DNA from: Duganella sp. BJB480
Lineage (GTDB): Bacteria > Pseudomonadota > Gammaproteobacteria > Burkholderiales > Burkholderiaceae_D
Length of the DNA: 64,000 nt
Direction of reading: 5' to 3'
NCBI GenBank assembly: GCA_003416985.1
Contig: QVIN01000014.1
Coordinates: 1-64,000, forward strand
Part shown: positions 1-12,100 of the stretch, piece after piece
How the letters are laid out: every line of letters starts with the position of its first letter
Numbering within the stretch: position 1 is the stretch's first letter
Notes under the pieces: model-generated
Databases searched by the model: none
The model's input: the letters and a program-made list of their open reading frames with translations, nothing else
What the model was told of the DNA's origin: nothing
Program-made: the position numbers and the translations under genes

Positions 1-120
1 GCCGTGATCGGTGCAGTCATGCACAAACTGGCTCACTTGATTTATGGGGTGATACACAATGACAAGCCTTTCGATCCTAATTACTTATCGAAAGGGCTTG
101 CCATTCAAGACGGTATCTGA
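1..120 (+). mobile_element. 3' end of an IS110-family transposase gene (partial, cut by window start)
   Basis: Frame 1 is open from the first base to a TGA at 118-120 and encodes about 39 residues, including AVIGAVMHKLAHLIYGVIH and then KPFDPNYL. This resembles the C-terminal tail of IS110/IS1111 transposases (a conserved M-x-K-L-x-H-x-x-Y-G-V followed by KPFDP). The last residues (LAIQDGI) are encoded by a stretch running straight into noncoding sequence. The rest of the element lies outside the window, so whether it is intact cannot be judged. A copy of the dispersed 30-bp repeat begins 20 bp downstream; elements of this family are known to target repetitive palindromes. The family call comes from the tail motif alone. 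Confidence 0.65.
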
Positions 121-139
121 CCCCACCTTACGGCAGAGT

Positions 140-167
140 TCGTGTCCGAATGTCAGACTTGACCCCA
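140..167 (-). repeat. Dispersed ~30-bp repeat, copy 1
   Basis: Minus-strand copy of a repeat whose core reads GGGGTCAAGTCTGACATTCG and continues GACACGA. Seven copies occur in this window: here, four at 13.0-13.2 kb and two at 62.1 kb. This copy overlaps the 3' end of the thioredoxin-like gene and supplies its stop codon. Confidence 0.85.
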
Positions 168-1445
168 ATTGAGTTTTTGCAGCTGGGCCTGGTTGCGCTG
201 GTGATGGGCGTCGGCGCCGGCTTGGGCGATGTCGGCGCGCAGGGCTTCGCGGGCTTGCTCGATGCGGGCGCTGTCCTGCGGCGCCAGTTCCAATAAACTG
301 CTCAGGTAGGTGACGCCCCATTGCAGACGCGTCGCCGGTCCCACCGCCGCTTGCCAGGCTTTGCCGTACCACTCCAGCACCGCCGCCGTATCGCCACGCC
401 GCTTGGCGCTGGAGGCCAGGCTCAGCATGAAGTAGTACGGTGAATGCGAACGCGGCAATTCGGCCAGCAGCACTTGCTCGGCCTGCGCCGACAGGCCGGC
501 GTCGTTCAAGGCGCTCACCGCCGTGTTGACCAGCGTGTGCCGTTCGTACGGATCGGTCGACTCAGCCAGCGCTTGCTCCACCCGCTCACGAACACGCTCC
601 TGCAAGCCTTGTGACGGCGCCAGCAGGCGGCCCAGGCGCATCTGCAGGCGCACCGCCATCAGGCGGTCCGGCGCGCCGAGCCAGAAGTCGTCGGCCCATT
701 GCGCGGCGGTCGCGCCCAGCGCGGCCACCAGCTCCTCGCGCCGCGTGGCGTACTTGATCAGGTTGATGCCGCTGTTGGCCAGGATGTCCATGTTGGCACG
801 CGCCAGCCGCGCGTCGGCGAACACCTTCAGCAACAGCGCGGCGTTGGCTTCGGCGTCGATGTCCTTGCCGGCCGTGGCCAGTTGCGCGTGCAGTTGCAGG
901 CGCGCGCCGGCGTCGGCGTCGTCGCAGGCGCGCACCAGCGCCAGCAGGGTCGGCGCCAGCGCGCGCGTGCCCAGCAGGCGGCCTTCGTCGGTGTCCCAGG
1001 AATAATGACTCAGCAGCGACCATTCGCCGGCGCTGAGCTTGCGCTCGCCGGACAAGGCCGCCGCCAGCGCGCTCGATGCGCATGAGCCGGCCGCGTGCAC
1101 GGCCAGCGCGGTGTCGAAGGCGGACGTGAACAGTTCGCCGTCCAGCTCGCACGGCAGGCGCGTGATTTCGCTGCCGTCCGGCGCGTACAGCACCAGCGTC
1201 GGATAGCTGCGCAGGCCGTGGCGCGCGCCCAGCGCCTGCGCGCCGGGGCTGTCGCCGTCAAGCTGGCAGCAAACCACCGCCGCCGAACGCTCGATGAACT
1301 CGTCGCGCGCGAAGATCTCGGACTTGACCCGGTTGCAGGGCGGGCACCAGACCGCGCCCCAGTACAGGAACAACGGCCGCTGCCGCGCGGCCGCCAGTGC
1401 GAAGGCGGCGTCGAGGCCGCCGTGCTGCCATGCGATCGCCGCCAT
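153..1445 (-). CDS. Thioredoxin-fold protein with long helical C-terminal region
   Basis: A 430-residue protein whose N-terminal ~120 residues form a thioredoxin-like domain: a WCPPC redox motif at about residues 27-31 after the strand PLFLYWGAV, then a cis-Pro strand (SYPTLVLY). The remaining ~300 residues are Ala/Leu-rich and probably helical, with TPR-like spacing, and match nothing I can name. There is no signal peptide, so a cytoplasmic disulfide reductase or chaperone-like role is likely. The start at 1445 was chosen because it lies 5 bp after the folE stop codon; the frame stays open upstream only as a shadow of folE. The last five residues (NWGQV) and the stop are encoded partly inside dispersed repeat copy 1, so the native C-terminus may have been altered by the repeat. 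Likely co-transcribed with folE. Confidence 0.8.
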   Translation of the reverse strand: MAAIAWQHGGLDAAFALAAARQRPLFLYWGAVWCPPCNRVKSEIFARDEFIERSAAVVCCQLDGDSPGAQALGARHGLRSYPTLVLYAPDGSEITRLPCELDGELFTSAFDTALAVHAAGSCASSALAAALSGERKLSAGEWSLLSHYSWDTDEGRLLGTRALAPTLLALVRACDDADAGARLQLHAQLATAGKDIDAEANAALLLKVFADARLARANMDILANSGINLIKYATRREELVAALGATAAQWADDFWLGAPDRLMAVRLQMRLGRLLAPSQGLQERVRERVEQALAESTDPYERHTLVNTAVSALNDAGLSAQAEQVLLAELPRSHSPYYFMLSLASSAKRRGDTAAVLEWYGKAWQAAVGPATRLQWGVTYLSSLLELAPQDSARIEQAREALRADIAQAGADAHHQRNQAQLQKLNWGQV

Positions 1446-1450
1446 GCCGC

Positions 1451-2017
1451 TTACGACTCGCGCGCCAGCGCCAGGAATTCGGTGCGCATCGCTAGGTTGG
1501 GCTGCAGCTCGCCGAGCATGGCGGAGGTGACGGTCTCTTCGCCCGGCGTGCGGATGCCACGGCTTTCCATGCACAGGTGGCGGCACTTGACCACCACGCC
1601 GACCGCCTTCGGTTCCAGCACTTCCATCAGCGCGTTGGCGATCTGCATGGTCATGCGTTCCTGCACCTGCAGGCGCTTGGCGAAGCAGTCCACCAGCCGG
1701 GTCAGCTTGGACAGGCCGACGATCTTGCCGTTCGGGACGTAGCCGACCGTGGCCTTGCCGAAGAACGGCGCCAGGTGGTGTTCGCAGTGGCTGTAGACCG
1801 GAATGCCGCGCACGACGATCAGCTCGTTGTACTGCTCGGCGCCGTCCTCGAACGCTTTCAGCAGTTCGACCGGGTCCTGGGCGTAGCCGGAGGTCCAGTG
1901 TTTCCATGCTTTGGAGACGCGGGCCGGGGTTTCCAGCAGGCCCGGACGGTCGGGATCTTCACCGAAACTGGCGATCAGACGACGCCAGTCGCCTTCCGAA
2001 AATTCTTTTTGAGACAT
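1451..2017 (-). CDS. folE: GTP cyclohydrolase I
   Basis: A 188-residue protein matching GTP cyclohydrolase I, which converts GTP to 7,8-dihydroneopterin triphosphate, the first step of tetrahydrofolate synthesis. The zinc ligands are visible: Cys78 and His81 in SHCEHHLAPF and Cys149 in KCRHLC. The family blocks GLSKLTRLV and QERMT are present, and the length fits the compact bacterial form. The ATG at 2017 follows AAAGGTG at good spacing. It lies 61 bp downstream of nudC on the same strand and 5 bp upstream of the thioredoxin-fold gene, so the three probably form one operon. Confidence 0.96.
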   Translation of the reverse strand: MSQKEFSEGDWRRLIASFGEDPDRPGLLETPARVSKAWKHWTSGYAQDPVELLKAFEDGAEQYNELIVVRGIPVYSHCEHHLAPFFGKATVGYVPNGKIVGLSKLTRLVDCFAKRLQVQERMTMQIANALMEVLEPKAVGVVVKCRHLCMESRGIRTPGEETVTSAMLGELQPNLAMRTEFLALARES

Positions 2018-2078
2018 GATGAAACACCTTTTTTTTACGATTGCCGACAGTATATAGAAATCCGCGGCAGGCTACCGG

Positions 2079-2897
2079 CTAGCGCTGCGGCCGGTGGGCA
2101 TTCAGCAACTCGGCGGCGATCGATACGGTGACCGTCATGTCCGGCCATTCGTCGCCCGCGCCGAACCAGCGGGCGTCGGCGATTTCGTTCTGGTCGACGC
2201 GGATCTCGCCGTCCAGGTACTCGGCGGTGTAGGCGATCATCAGCGAATGCGGGAACGGCCACGACTGGCTGCCGAAGTATTTCAGCTTGTGCACGCGCAG
2301 CCCGACCTCCTCGTACACCTCGCGGTGCACCGCCTCCTCGATCGACTCGCCCGCCTCCAGGAAGCCGGCCAGCGCGGTGTAGCGCTTGTACGGGGCGTTG
2401 GCGTGCATGGCCAGCAGCACCTGGTCGCCCTTGCGCACCAGCACCATCATGGCCGGCGAGATGCGCGGATAGGCGCTCATGCCGCAGCTCGGGCACTTGT
2501 AGCAGCGCTCGCCTTCGAGCTGGCGCATCGGCGTGGCGCAGACGCCGCAGTAGCGGTGGGTGCGCGCCCACTCGGCCAGCTGGCTGGCGCGCGCGGCCAG
2601 CGCCACGAAGCCCTCGTCGACGATGCCGAACAGCGAGCGCAGGCCGTGGTAGCCGTATTCCGGCCCCGGCAGTTGCGGCTGGTCGACCCACGCCAGCTGG
2701 TAGTAGCGGCCTTCCCACAGGCCCAGCGCGTGGAAGCGCTCGGCCGGCAGGTTCAGCGCCGCCACCGCCTCGCGGTCGGGCAGGCCGAGGATTTCGTTGC
2801 GCAAAAGCAACTCTCCACGGTGGAACACGAAAGTTAATGGATCGTCATGGTCCTGGGGGCGGATCAGCGGGGTAAATGTGGCGGGAGTCAGCAACAT
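2079..2897 (-). CDS. nudC: NAD(+)/NADH pyrophosphatase (Nudix, NudC-type)
   Basis: A 272-residue Nudix hydrolase that cleaves NADH/NAD+ to NMN(H) and AMP and, in known relatives, also removes NAD caps from RNA. A four-Cys zinc ribbon (CGVC, then CYKCPSC) precedes the catalytic domain. The Nudix box is complete (GFLEAGES, then REVYEEVGL), followed by the NudC-specific SQSWPFPHSLM motif. The ATG at 2897 is preferred over a TTG 27 bp upstream because it begins the usual N-terminal region, although neither has a strong ribosome binding site. It is divergent from the giant repeat gene at 3106, with a 208-bp AT-richer intergenic region between them. Confidence 0.93.
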   Translation of the reverse strand: MLLTPATFTPLIRPQDHDDPLTFVFHRGELLLRNEILGLPDREAVAALNLPAERFHALGLWEGRYYQLAWVDQPQLPGPEYGYHGLRSLFGIVDEGFVALAARASQLAEWARTHRYCGVCATPMRQLEGERCYKCPSCGMSAYPRISPAMMVLVRKGDQVLLAMHANAPYKRYTALAGFLEAGESIEEAVHREVYEEVGLRVHKLKYFGSQSWPFPHSLMIAYTAEYLDGEIRVDQNEIADARWFGAGDEWPDMTVTVSIAAELLNAHRPQR

Positions 2898-3089
2898 GGC
2901 AGGGGGGCTCGGGTTGTATCGCAAGCCACGATCTTACAGTGTTTCCTAAATGCTTACTTTGACCGTGAGAATTGATGACAATTCGATGACCGAAAACGCG
3001 CTAAGTCATTGTTTTCAGGCCAAGATTTGAACTACTTTTCGCCCTTTGCTTACTCTATGACATCGTTTGGCGGTACTATATATTTCCGT

Positions 3090-3095
3090 AAGGAG
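3090..3095 (+). promoter_or_regulatory. Ribosome binding site fixing the start of giant repeat gene 1
   Basis: AAGGAG lies 10 nt upstream of the ATG at 3106. It selects that codon over an in-frame TTG at 3067, which has no Shine-Dalgarno sequence. Confidence 0.75.
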
Positions 3096-3105
3096 ACTAT
3101 TTCAC

Positions 3106-6100
3106 ATGCCATCACTCGTACCTGGTTTAACGACCGACCAAATCGCCAGCCTGCAGACCAATCAGATCGCTTTACTGACGACTGCGGATATCGTGCTGCT
3201 TTCCACTTTGCAGATGACCGCGTGGAGCACCGATCAGCTGGCCGCGTTCGGCACCAGCCAGTTACGGGCGCTGTCCACCCAGAACCTGCAGACGCTCACC
3301 ACGCAGCAGCTGGGCTACGGCCTCACCACCAAACAAATCGCGGCGCTGACCACCGGCCAGATCGTCAGCCTGAGCACCAACCAGCTGGTCAACGGCCTCA
3401 CCACCGACCAGTTCGCCGCGCTGGCGACCATGCAGCTGGCCGCGATGGGCACGCAGCAGCTGTCCATCGTCGGCACCGCCGACATCGCCGCGCTGCGCAG
3501 CGCCCAGCTGGTGTCGCTCAACACCGCGCAGGTGCGCGCGCTCGGCACCGACCAGATCGTCGCGCTGAGCAGCAGCCAGGCCGCCGCGCTGCAGACCCGC
3601 CAGATCGCCGCCCTCTCCAGCAACCAGCTGGCCAGCGTCGACACCGACGACATCGCCGCGCTCGGCACGCAGCAGCTGCTCGCGCTGGGCACCGGCCTGC
3701 TGGGCGCGCTGACCACGGCGCAGATGGCCGCGCTGCGCACCGCGCAAAGCAGCAACCTGTCGACCCAGCAGATCGGCGCCCTCGGCAGCGACCAGCTGGC
3801 CGCGCTCGGCACCGACGGCTTCGCCGCGCTGAAGACTGCGCAGATTGCCGCGCTGACCACCAAGCAATTCGCCGCCCTCAGCACCGACCAGATCGTCGCG
3901 CTGACCACCGCGCAGACCGCCGCGCTGACCACGCTGCAGCTGGCCCAGATGTCCAGCACCCAGCTGGCCGCGATGGAAACCCAGGACTTCGCCGCGCTCA
4001 AAAGCCAGCAGCTGAACGCGCTCAACACCCTCAGCACCGCCGTGCTGAGCACAGACCAGATCGCCGCGCTGACCACGGCCCAGATCGCAGCACTGCGCAG
4101 CGGCCAGCTGCGCGGCCTGTCCACCGACCAGATCGTCGCGCTCACCACGGCCCAGGTGGCCGCGCTGGGCACGGCGCAGCTCATCGTGCTGAGCTCGGAC
4201 CAGGTGGCGGCCATCGAAACCCGCGACCTGGCCGCGATGAAGACCGCGCAGGTGGCGGCCTTCACCACCGCCCAGATCAACGCGCTGGGCACCGGCCAAA
4301 TCGCCGGCTTGGGCACCGCGCAGGTGGCCGGCCTGGCCACGCAGCAGCTGGCCGCGCTGGGCACCACCCTGCTGGCCGCGATGGAAACGCAGGACTTGGC
4401 CGCGCTGCGCACGCAGCAGATCGCCGCCGTGTCCACCAGCGGCGTGGCCGCGCTGGGCACCGACCAGATCGCCGCGTTGACCTCGCTGCAAATGGGCGCG
4501 CTGAGGACCGCGCAAGTGGCCGCGCTCGGCACCGACCAGATCGCCGTGCTGAGCACCGCCCAGATCGGCGGCCTGGCCTCGCAGCAGGTGGCCGCGCTGT
4601 CGACCATGCAACTGGGCGCGCTGGGCACCGCCAACCTGGCCGCGCTCAAGACCCAGCAACTGACCGCCATGGGCACCAGCCTGATCGCCGCGCTCAGCAC
4701 CGACCAGGTCGCCGCGCTGAAGACCGCGCAAGCCAACGCCCTGAGCTCGCTGCAGCTGTCGGCGCTCAGCAGCGACCAGCTCGCCGCATTGAACACGCAG
4801 GACCTGGCCGCGCTGCGCACCCAGCAGCTGGCGGGCCTGAGCACCAGCAACATCCACAGCCTGAGCACCGACCAGGTCGCCGCGCTGACCACCGCGCAGG
4901 TGGCGGCCCTGGGCACCCAGCAGACCGGCGCGCTCAGCACCGACCAGATCGTCAGCCTGACCACGGCCCAAGCCGGCGCGTTGACCACGCGCCAGCTCGC
5001 CGCGCTAGGCACCGGCCAGCTGGCCGCGATGGAAACCCGCGACCTGGCCGCGCTCAAGACGGCCCAGCTGGCCGCGCTGGGCAGCGCCCAGATCGGCGCG
5101 CTCACCACCGACCAGGTCGTCGGCCTGGGCTCGCAGCAGGTGGCCTCGCTGGCCACCCAGCAGATCGCCGCGCTCACCTCCGACCAGGTGGCCGCGATGG
5201 AAACGCAGGACCTGGTGGCGCTGAAATCGCAGCAGGCCGCCGCGCTGGGCAGCAACGCCGTGGCCGCGCTGACCACGGCGCAGTTCGCCGCGCTGTCCAG
5301 CATCCAGCTGAGCAACTTCACCACCGCCCAGATCGCCGCGCTGACCACCGACCAGATCGTCGCGCTGACCACCGCGCAGGCCGCCGCGCTCAGCACGCGC
5401 GAGATCGCCGCGCTGTCGACCAACCAGCTCAACGCGCTGGAGACGCAGGACTTCGCCGCCCTCAAGACCGCGCAGATCATCGCCCTGACCACGGCCCAGG
5501 TGGCCGCGCTGGGCACCGACCTGATCGTCGCCCTGAACACCGCCCAGGCCGGCGCACTGACGCCGGGCCAGCTCAACGCGCTGAGCACCGACCAGCTCAA
5601 CGCCATGGAGACCCAGGACTTCGCCGCGCTGCAGACCAGCCAGCTGCTGGGCCTGGGCACCAAGGCCATCGCCCTGCTGACCGTGGGCCAGGTGGCCGCG
5701 CTGAAAACCGCGCAGATCACGCAGCTGACATCCGACCAGATCCGCGTGCTCAACTCGGCCCAGCTGGGCGCGCTGAACACCGCGCAAGTGAACGCCCTGA
5801 GCACCGCCCAGATCGGCTATCTGCTGACCGAGCAGGTGGCCGCGCTCACCACGGCCGACTGGGCCTCGCTGAAATCGAGCCAGCTCAACGCGCTGAGCTC
5901 GAACCAGCTGGCCGCCGTCACCACCGACCAGATCGTCGCGCTGAGCTCGCTGCAAGCGGGCGCGCTGGCCACCCAGCAAGTGGCGCAGCTGTCGACCGAC
6001 CAGGTCATCGCGCTGGAAACGGCCGACTTGGCCGCGCTCAAGTCGCAGCAGGTCATCGCGCTGGCCACGTCCGACGTGGCCGCCATCACCACCGCCCAGC

Positions 6101-9100
6101 TGCAGGCGCTCAAGACCCAGCAGCTGGCCGCGTTGACCAGCAAGCAGCTGGCCGCGCTGAGCACCGACCAGATCGCCGCGCTCTCCACCGCCCAGGCGAG
6201 CAACCTGGGCAGCCAGCAAATCGCCGTGCTGTCGAGCGACCAGTTGCTGGCCATCGCCACCGACGACCTGGCCGCGCTGAAGACGGCGCAACTGGCCGCG
6301 CTGGGCACCAACCAGATCAGCCTGCTCAGCAGCGACCAGATCGTCGCGCTGACCACCGCGCAAGTCGGCAGCCTGAGCACGCGCCAGCTGCTGTCGTTGG
6401 GCAGCAGCCAGATCGTCGCGATGGAAACGCGCGACCTGGCCGCGCTGAAGACCTCGCAGATCGCCGGCCTCGGCACCGACAACCTGAACGCGCTGACCGC
6501 GTCGCAGGTGCAAGCGCTGACCACGGCCCAGCTGGCCGCGCTGGGCAGCGCCCAACTGGCCGCGTTCGCCACGGCGCAGATCGCCAACCTGGGCACCGCG
6601 CAGGTGACCGGCCTGGCCACGGCCCAGGTCGCCCTGCTGAGCAGCGACCAGATGGTGGCGCTGGGCACGCAAGGCCTGTCGCTGATGAAGACGGCGCAGA
6701 TCGCCGCGCTGAAGACCGCGCAGATCGCCGCCCTCAACAGCGACCAGCTGGCCGCGCTCACCACCGTCCAGGTCAGCAACCTGACCACGCAGCAGATCGC
6801 CGCCCTCGGCAGCGACCAGCTGAACGCGCTGGAAAGCCAGGACTTCGCCGCGCTCAAGACCGCGCAGTTCGCCGCGCTGGGCACCGACGTCATCGCCAGC
6901 CTCAGCACCGCGCAAGCGGCCGCGCTGACCACCACGCAGGTATCGAGCCTGAGCTCGCGCCAATTGGCCGCGCTGGGCACCGCGCAGTTGCAGGTGTTCT
7001 CCACCGCCGACATCGCCGCGCTGCGCACGCTCCAGATCCTGGCGCTGACCACCGACCAGCTCGAAGCACTGGGCAGCGACCAGTTCCGCGCCCTGAGCAT
7101 CACGCAAATGGCGGCCCTGAGCAGCGCCCAGTTCCAGGCGCTGACCAGCGACCAGATCGTCGCGCTGAGCACGCAGCAGGCCGCCAACCTCGGCACGGCC
7201 CAGGTGCGCGCGCTGTCCGCCACCCAGCTGGCCGCGCTGGAGACCCAGGACCTGGCCGCCTTCAAGACGCTGCAGGTGGCGGCCCTGAGCACCGGCCAGT
7301 TCATCCTGTTGAACAGCGACCAGATCGCCGGCCTGACCGCCATCCAGGTGTCCGGCCTGACCTCGCAGCAACTGACGGCGATGACCACCGGCCAGGTGCA
7401 GGCGCTGGAAACGCAAGACCTGGCCGCGCTGCGCACCGCGCAGCTGCAGTCGCTGAGCACGGACCAGCTCGACGCCATCGGCACCGACCAGTTGCAGGCG
7501 ATGACGGCGGCCCAGCTGTCCTCGCTGAGCACGGCGCAATTCCTCGGCCTGCAGACCGCGCAGATCGCCGCGCTGACCACGCTGCAAGTGGGCGCGCTGG
7601 CCACCGGCCAGATCGCCACCCTGAGCGCCGGCCAGCTGGCCGCGCTCAACACCGACGAGATCGCCGCGCTGAAGACCGCGCAGATCAACGCGCTGCGCAC
7701 CGCCCAGGTCACGCTGCTGAGCACCGACCAGATCATGGCGCTGACCAGCAACCAGGTCGGCGCCATGTCGACCGCCCAGCTGTCCTCGCTGTCGTCCGAC
7801 CAGATCGGCGCGCTGAGCACGGCCGACTTCGCCGTGCTGACCGCCGCCCAGCTGAGCGCGCTCGGCATGCTGAACAACCTGAGCACCGACCAGATCCAGG
7901 CGCTGACGCCGACGCAGATCGGCGGCCTCACCACCGACCAGATCGCCGCGCTGGGCACCAACCAGATCGTCGCCCTGACCACCAAGCAGATCGGCAGCCT
8001 GAGCACGGCCGGCGTCGGCGTATTGAGCAGCGACCAGCTGCGCGCGCTGGAACTGGAAGACCTGGCCGCGATGAAGACCGCGCAACTGGCGGCCCTGAAG
8101 ACCACGCAGATCCAGCAACTGACCACCGACCAGGTGCAGGCGCTGACCACGGCGCAGGCGTCCAGCCTGGCCACCGCCCAGGTGGCGGCGCTGACCACCG
8201 ACCAGGTGCAGGCGCTGAGCACCGACGAGATCCTGGCGCTGAAGACCGCGCAGATCGCCTCGCTCAGCAGCGACCAGATCGCCGCGCTGGTGCTGGCCCA
8301 GGTGCAGAGCCTGGGCGGCACCCAGTTGAACGCCCTGGGCAGCGCGCAGATCCAGTCGCTGAGCTCGGACCAGATCGTTGAATTGACCACGCAGCAATTC
8401 GTGGCCATGGGCACGGCGCAAGTGGCCGCGCTGTCCACGCAGCAAGTGGGCGTGATCGAAACCGAAGACCTGGCCGCGCTGAAAACCGCGCAGATCGCCG
8501 CGCTGAGCACCAACCAGATGCAGGCGCTGGCGGCCGACCGCATCGCCGCGCTGACCACCGCGCAGGCGCAGGCGCTGACCACCAGCCAGTTGGTGTCGCT
8601 GGGCTCGGCGCAAATCCAGGCCCTGGGCAGCGACGACCTGAACGCATTGAAGGCCGCGCAGATCGCCGCCCTGGGCAGCGACCAGCTCAACGTCCTGATC
8701 GCCGACCAGTTGCAGAACCTGGGCTCGGCGCAACTGAACGCGCTGGGCACGGCGCAGTTCCGCGCCCTCAGCACCGACCAGATCATCGCGCTGACCACGC
8801 AGCAATACGCACAGCTGGGCACGTCCCAACTGGCCGCGCTCAGCTCCGACCAGCTGGCCGCGATCGAGCTGCCCGACCTGGCCGCGCTGCTGAGCAACCA
8901 GATCCTGGCCCTGAGCACGCTGCAGATCTCACAACTGGACCTGGCCCACATCGGCGCGCTGACCAGCGCGCAAGCGGCCGCCCTGAGCAGCAACCAGCTG
9001 GTGACGCTGTCGACCGACCAGCTGCAGGCGCTCGGCACCGACGACCTGCAAGCGCTGAAGACCGCGCAAGTGCAGGCGCTGACCACCAACCAGCTGATCT

Positions 9101-12100
9101 CGCTGACGATGGACCAGCTGCAAAACCTGACCACGGCGCAGATGGACGCGCTGACCTCGGCCCAGGCCGCCGCGCTGACCACCGCGCAGATCGCCGCGCT
9201 GACCACGCTGCAAGTGGACAACCTGGCGACCCGCCAGCTGAACGCGCTGAGCAGCGACCAGATCGCCGCCATCAGCACCGACAACTTCGCCACGCTGTCG
9301 AGCACGCAGATCGGCGCGCTCAACGCCAGCCAGTTCGGCGCCATCACCACCGACCAGATGGTCGGCCTGAGCAGCCTGCAGGTGGCCGCGCTGAGCACCG
9401 CGCAAGTGGCCGCCCTCAGCAGCGACCAGCTGGACGCGCTGGAGACGGCCGACTTCGTCGCGCTGGGCTCGGCGCAGATCGCCGTCATCGGCAGCGCCAA
9501 CATTGCCGCCCTGACCACCGACCTGGTCGGCGTGCTGACCACGGCGCAGATCGCCGGCCTGGCCAGCGGCCAGATCGCCGCCCTCAGCACCGACCACATC
9601 CAGGCGCTCGGCACGGCCCAGGTCGGCACGCTGAGCACGCTGCAGATCGGCGGCCTGAGCACCAACCAGATCGCCGCGCTCAGCACCAAGGACTTCGTGG
9701 CGCTGCGCAGCAACCAACTGGCCGCGTTCAGCACGGCCCAGTTCGCCGCGCTGACCAGCGACCAGCTCAACGCCCTGTCCACCAGCGCCTTCACCGGCCT
9801 GACCACGCAGGAGATCACCGCGCTGACGCCGGCGCAATTCGGCCAGCTGAGCACCGCGCAAGTGGCCGCGCTGACCTCGGTGCAGGCGCCGGTGCTGAGC
9901 ACCGACCAGCTGACCGCGCTTGGAACCGACCAGTTCGCCGCGCTGAGCACCAGCGCCGTCAACCACCTGCTGGCCGCGCAGTTCGGCGCGCTCACCACCG
10001 ACCAGATCGTCGCGCTGAGCACCGCGCAAGTGCGCGCACTGAACAGCGTGCAGCTGACCGCGCTCACCAGCAACCAGGTGGCCGCGCTGGAAACGGCCGA
10101 CCTCGCCGCGCTGACCACCGCCCAGGTCATCCTGCTGGGCAGCGACCAGCTGCAGGCGCTGTTGACCGACCAGTTCGCCACTTTGGGCACCGCGCAGGTC
10201 GCGGCGCTCACCACCGACCAGGTCGCCAGCGGCCTGGGCACCGACCAGATCGCCGCGCTGACCACCGCGCAAGCCAGCTCGCTGGCCACGCGCCAGGTGG
10301 CGGCCCTCACCACGGCCCAGGTCGCCGCGCTGGAAACAGCCGACCTGTCGTCCTTCAGCACGCGCCAGATCGTGGCGCTGGGCAGCGACCAGGTCGCCGC
10401 GCTGGGCAGCGACCAGCTGAACGCGCTGACCACGGCCGAGCTGGCCGCACTGACCACCAGCCAGATCAACAACGGCCTCAGCACGACCCAGCTGGCCGCG
10501 CTGGACAGCGCCCACATCGCCGCGCTGGGCACGGCGCAGCTGGCCTACGGCCTGGGCAGCGACGCCATCGCCGCCCTGACCACTGACCAGATCGGCGCGT
10601 TGCGCACCGCGCAGACCGTCGCGCTGGGCACCGCCCAGGTGCAGGCGCTGACCACCGACCAGATCGTCGCGCTGAGCACCGCGCAGGCGTCCACGCTGTC
10701 CACGCAACAGGTCGCCGCGCTGACCTCCGCCCAGATCGCCGCGCTGGAAACGGTGGACCTGAACGCGATGAGCACGCGCCAGGTCGCCGCCTTCACCACC
10801 GCCCAGGTCAGCGAGCTCAACAGCGCTCAGCTGAACGCCCTGAGCCTGGCGCAGCTGGCCGCCTTCAGCACCAGCCAGCTGGCCTACGGCCTGCAGACCG
10901 GCCAGGTGACCGCGCTCGACACCGACCACATCGCCGCATTGAGCACCGCGCAGCTGGCGTACGGCCTGAGCCTCGACAACCTGCTGGTGCTGGGCAGCGA
11001 CCAGATCCGCGCACTGAAGACCGCGCAGATCGCCGCGCTGACCACCGACCAGGCCAGCAACCTCTCCACCGACCAGATCGCCGCGCTGTCCACGGCCCAG
11101 GTCAGCGGCCTGTCCACCGCGCAGATGCCGACGCTGAGCGCCGGCCAGCTGGCCGCGCTGGGCACCGCGCAGGTGGCCGCGCTCGACACGCAGGACGTCG
11201 CCGCGCTGACCGCCAGCCAGTTCACCGGCTTGTCCACCGACCAGACCGTCGCGTTGACGACGGCGCAGATCCACGGCCTGAAAACCGCACAGATCGCCGC
11301 CATCGACGTGCCGCAGGTGAACGTCCTCAGCACCGACCAGATCGCTTCGCTGAGCACCGCGCAAGCCGCCGCGCTGAGCATCAACGCCGTGACCGCGCTG
11401 TCGACCAACCAGATCGGCGCGCTGCAGACGGCCGACGTCGCCGCGCTGGGCACGCTGCAAGTGTCCAGCCTGGCCGCCGGCCAGCTGGCCGGCCTGAACA
11501 CCGCGCAGATGCAAGCCCTGACCAGCCTGCAGCTCGGCGCGATGACGGCCGACCAGATGTTCGCGCTGAGCACCAGCCAGATCGCCGCGCTGCGCACCGC
11601 GCAGATCGGCTACCTGAACACCACGCAACTGGCCGCGCTGTCCAACACGCAGGTCCAGGCGCTGACCACGGCGCAAGTCGCCAGCATCAAGCTCAGCCAG
11701 ATCACCGCGCTGACGGTGGACCAGATGGCCGCGTTCAGCACCGACCAGCTGCAGGCGGTCACCACCTCGCAGTTGCAGACGCTGAGTTCGACCCAGCTCA
11801 ACGCGCTGACCGGCACCCAGGCCGCCGCGCTGACCACCGCGCAGATGGCGGCGTTGAAGAACGCCCAGATCGCCGCGCTGACGGTGGACCAGATCAACGC
11901 CTTCACCACCACGCAGCTGGGCGCCTGGAGCACCAGCCAGCTCGGTTCGCTGACGGCCACGCAGATCGGCTACCTGTCGACCGCGCAGATCGCCGGCCTG
12001 ACCAACGCCCAGATAGCCGGCCTGAAGACCAGCCAGCTGATCGTCTTCACCACCGACCAGATCGCCGCGTTCACGGCGGCGCAAGTGCCGTCGCTCACCA

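Noticed and set aside
1446..1907. Upstream extension of the thioredoxin-fold gene across folE
   Set aside because: It lies entirely within folE in another frame and is Arg-rich and low-complexity. The ATG at 1445 sits correctly after the folE stop.
3009..8381. Overlapping plus-strand frame of ~1,790 codons and long antisense frames over giant gene 1
   Set aside because: Translations are His/Arg/Pro/Asp-rich repeat shadows of the octad coding frame, without a terminal domain.
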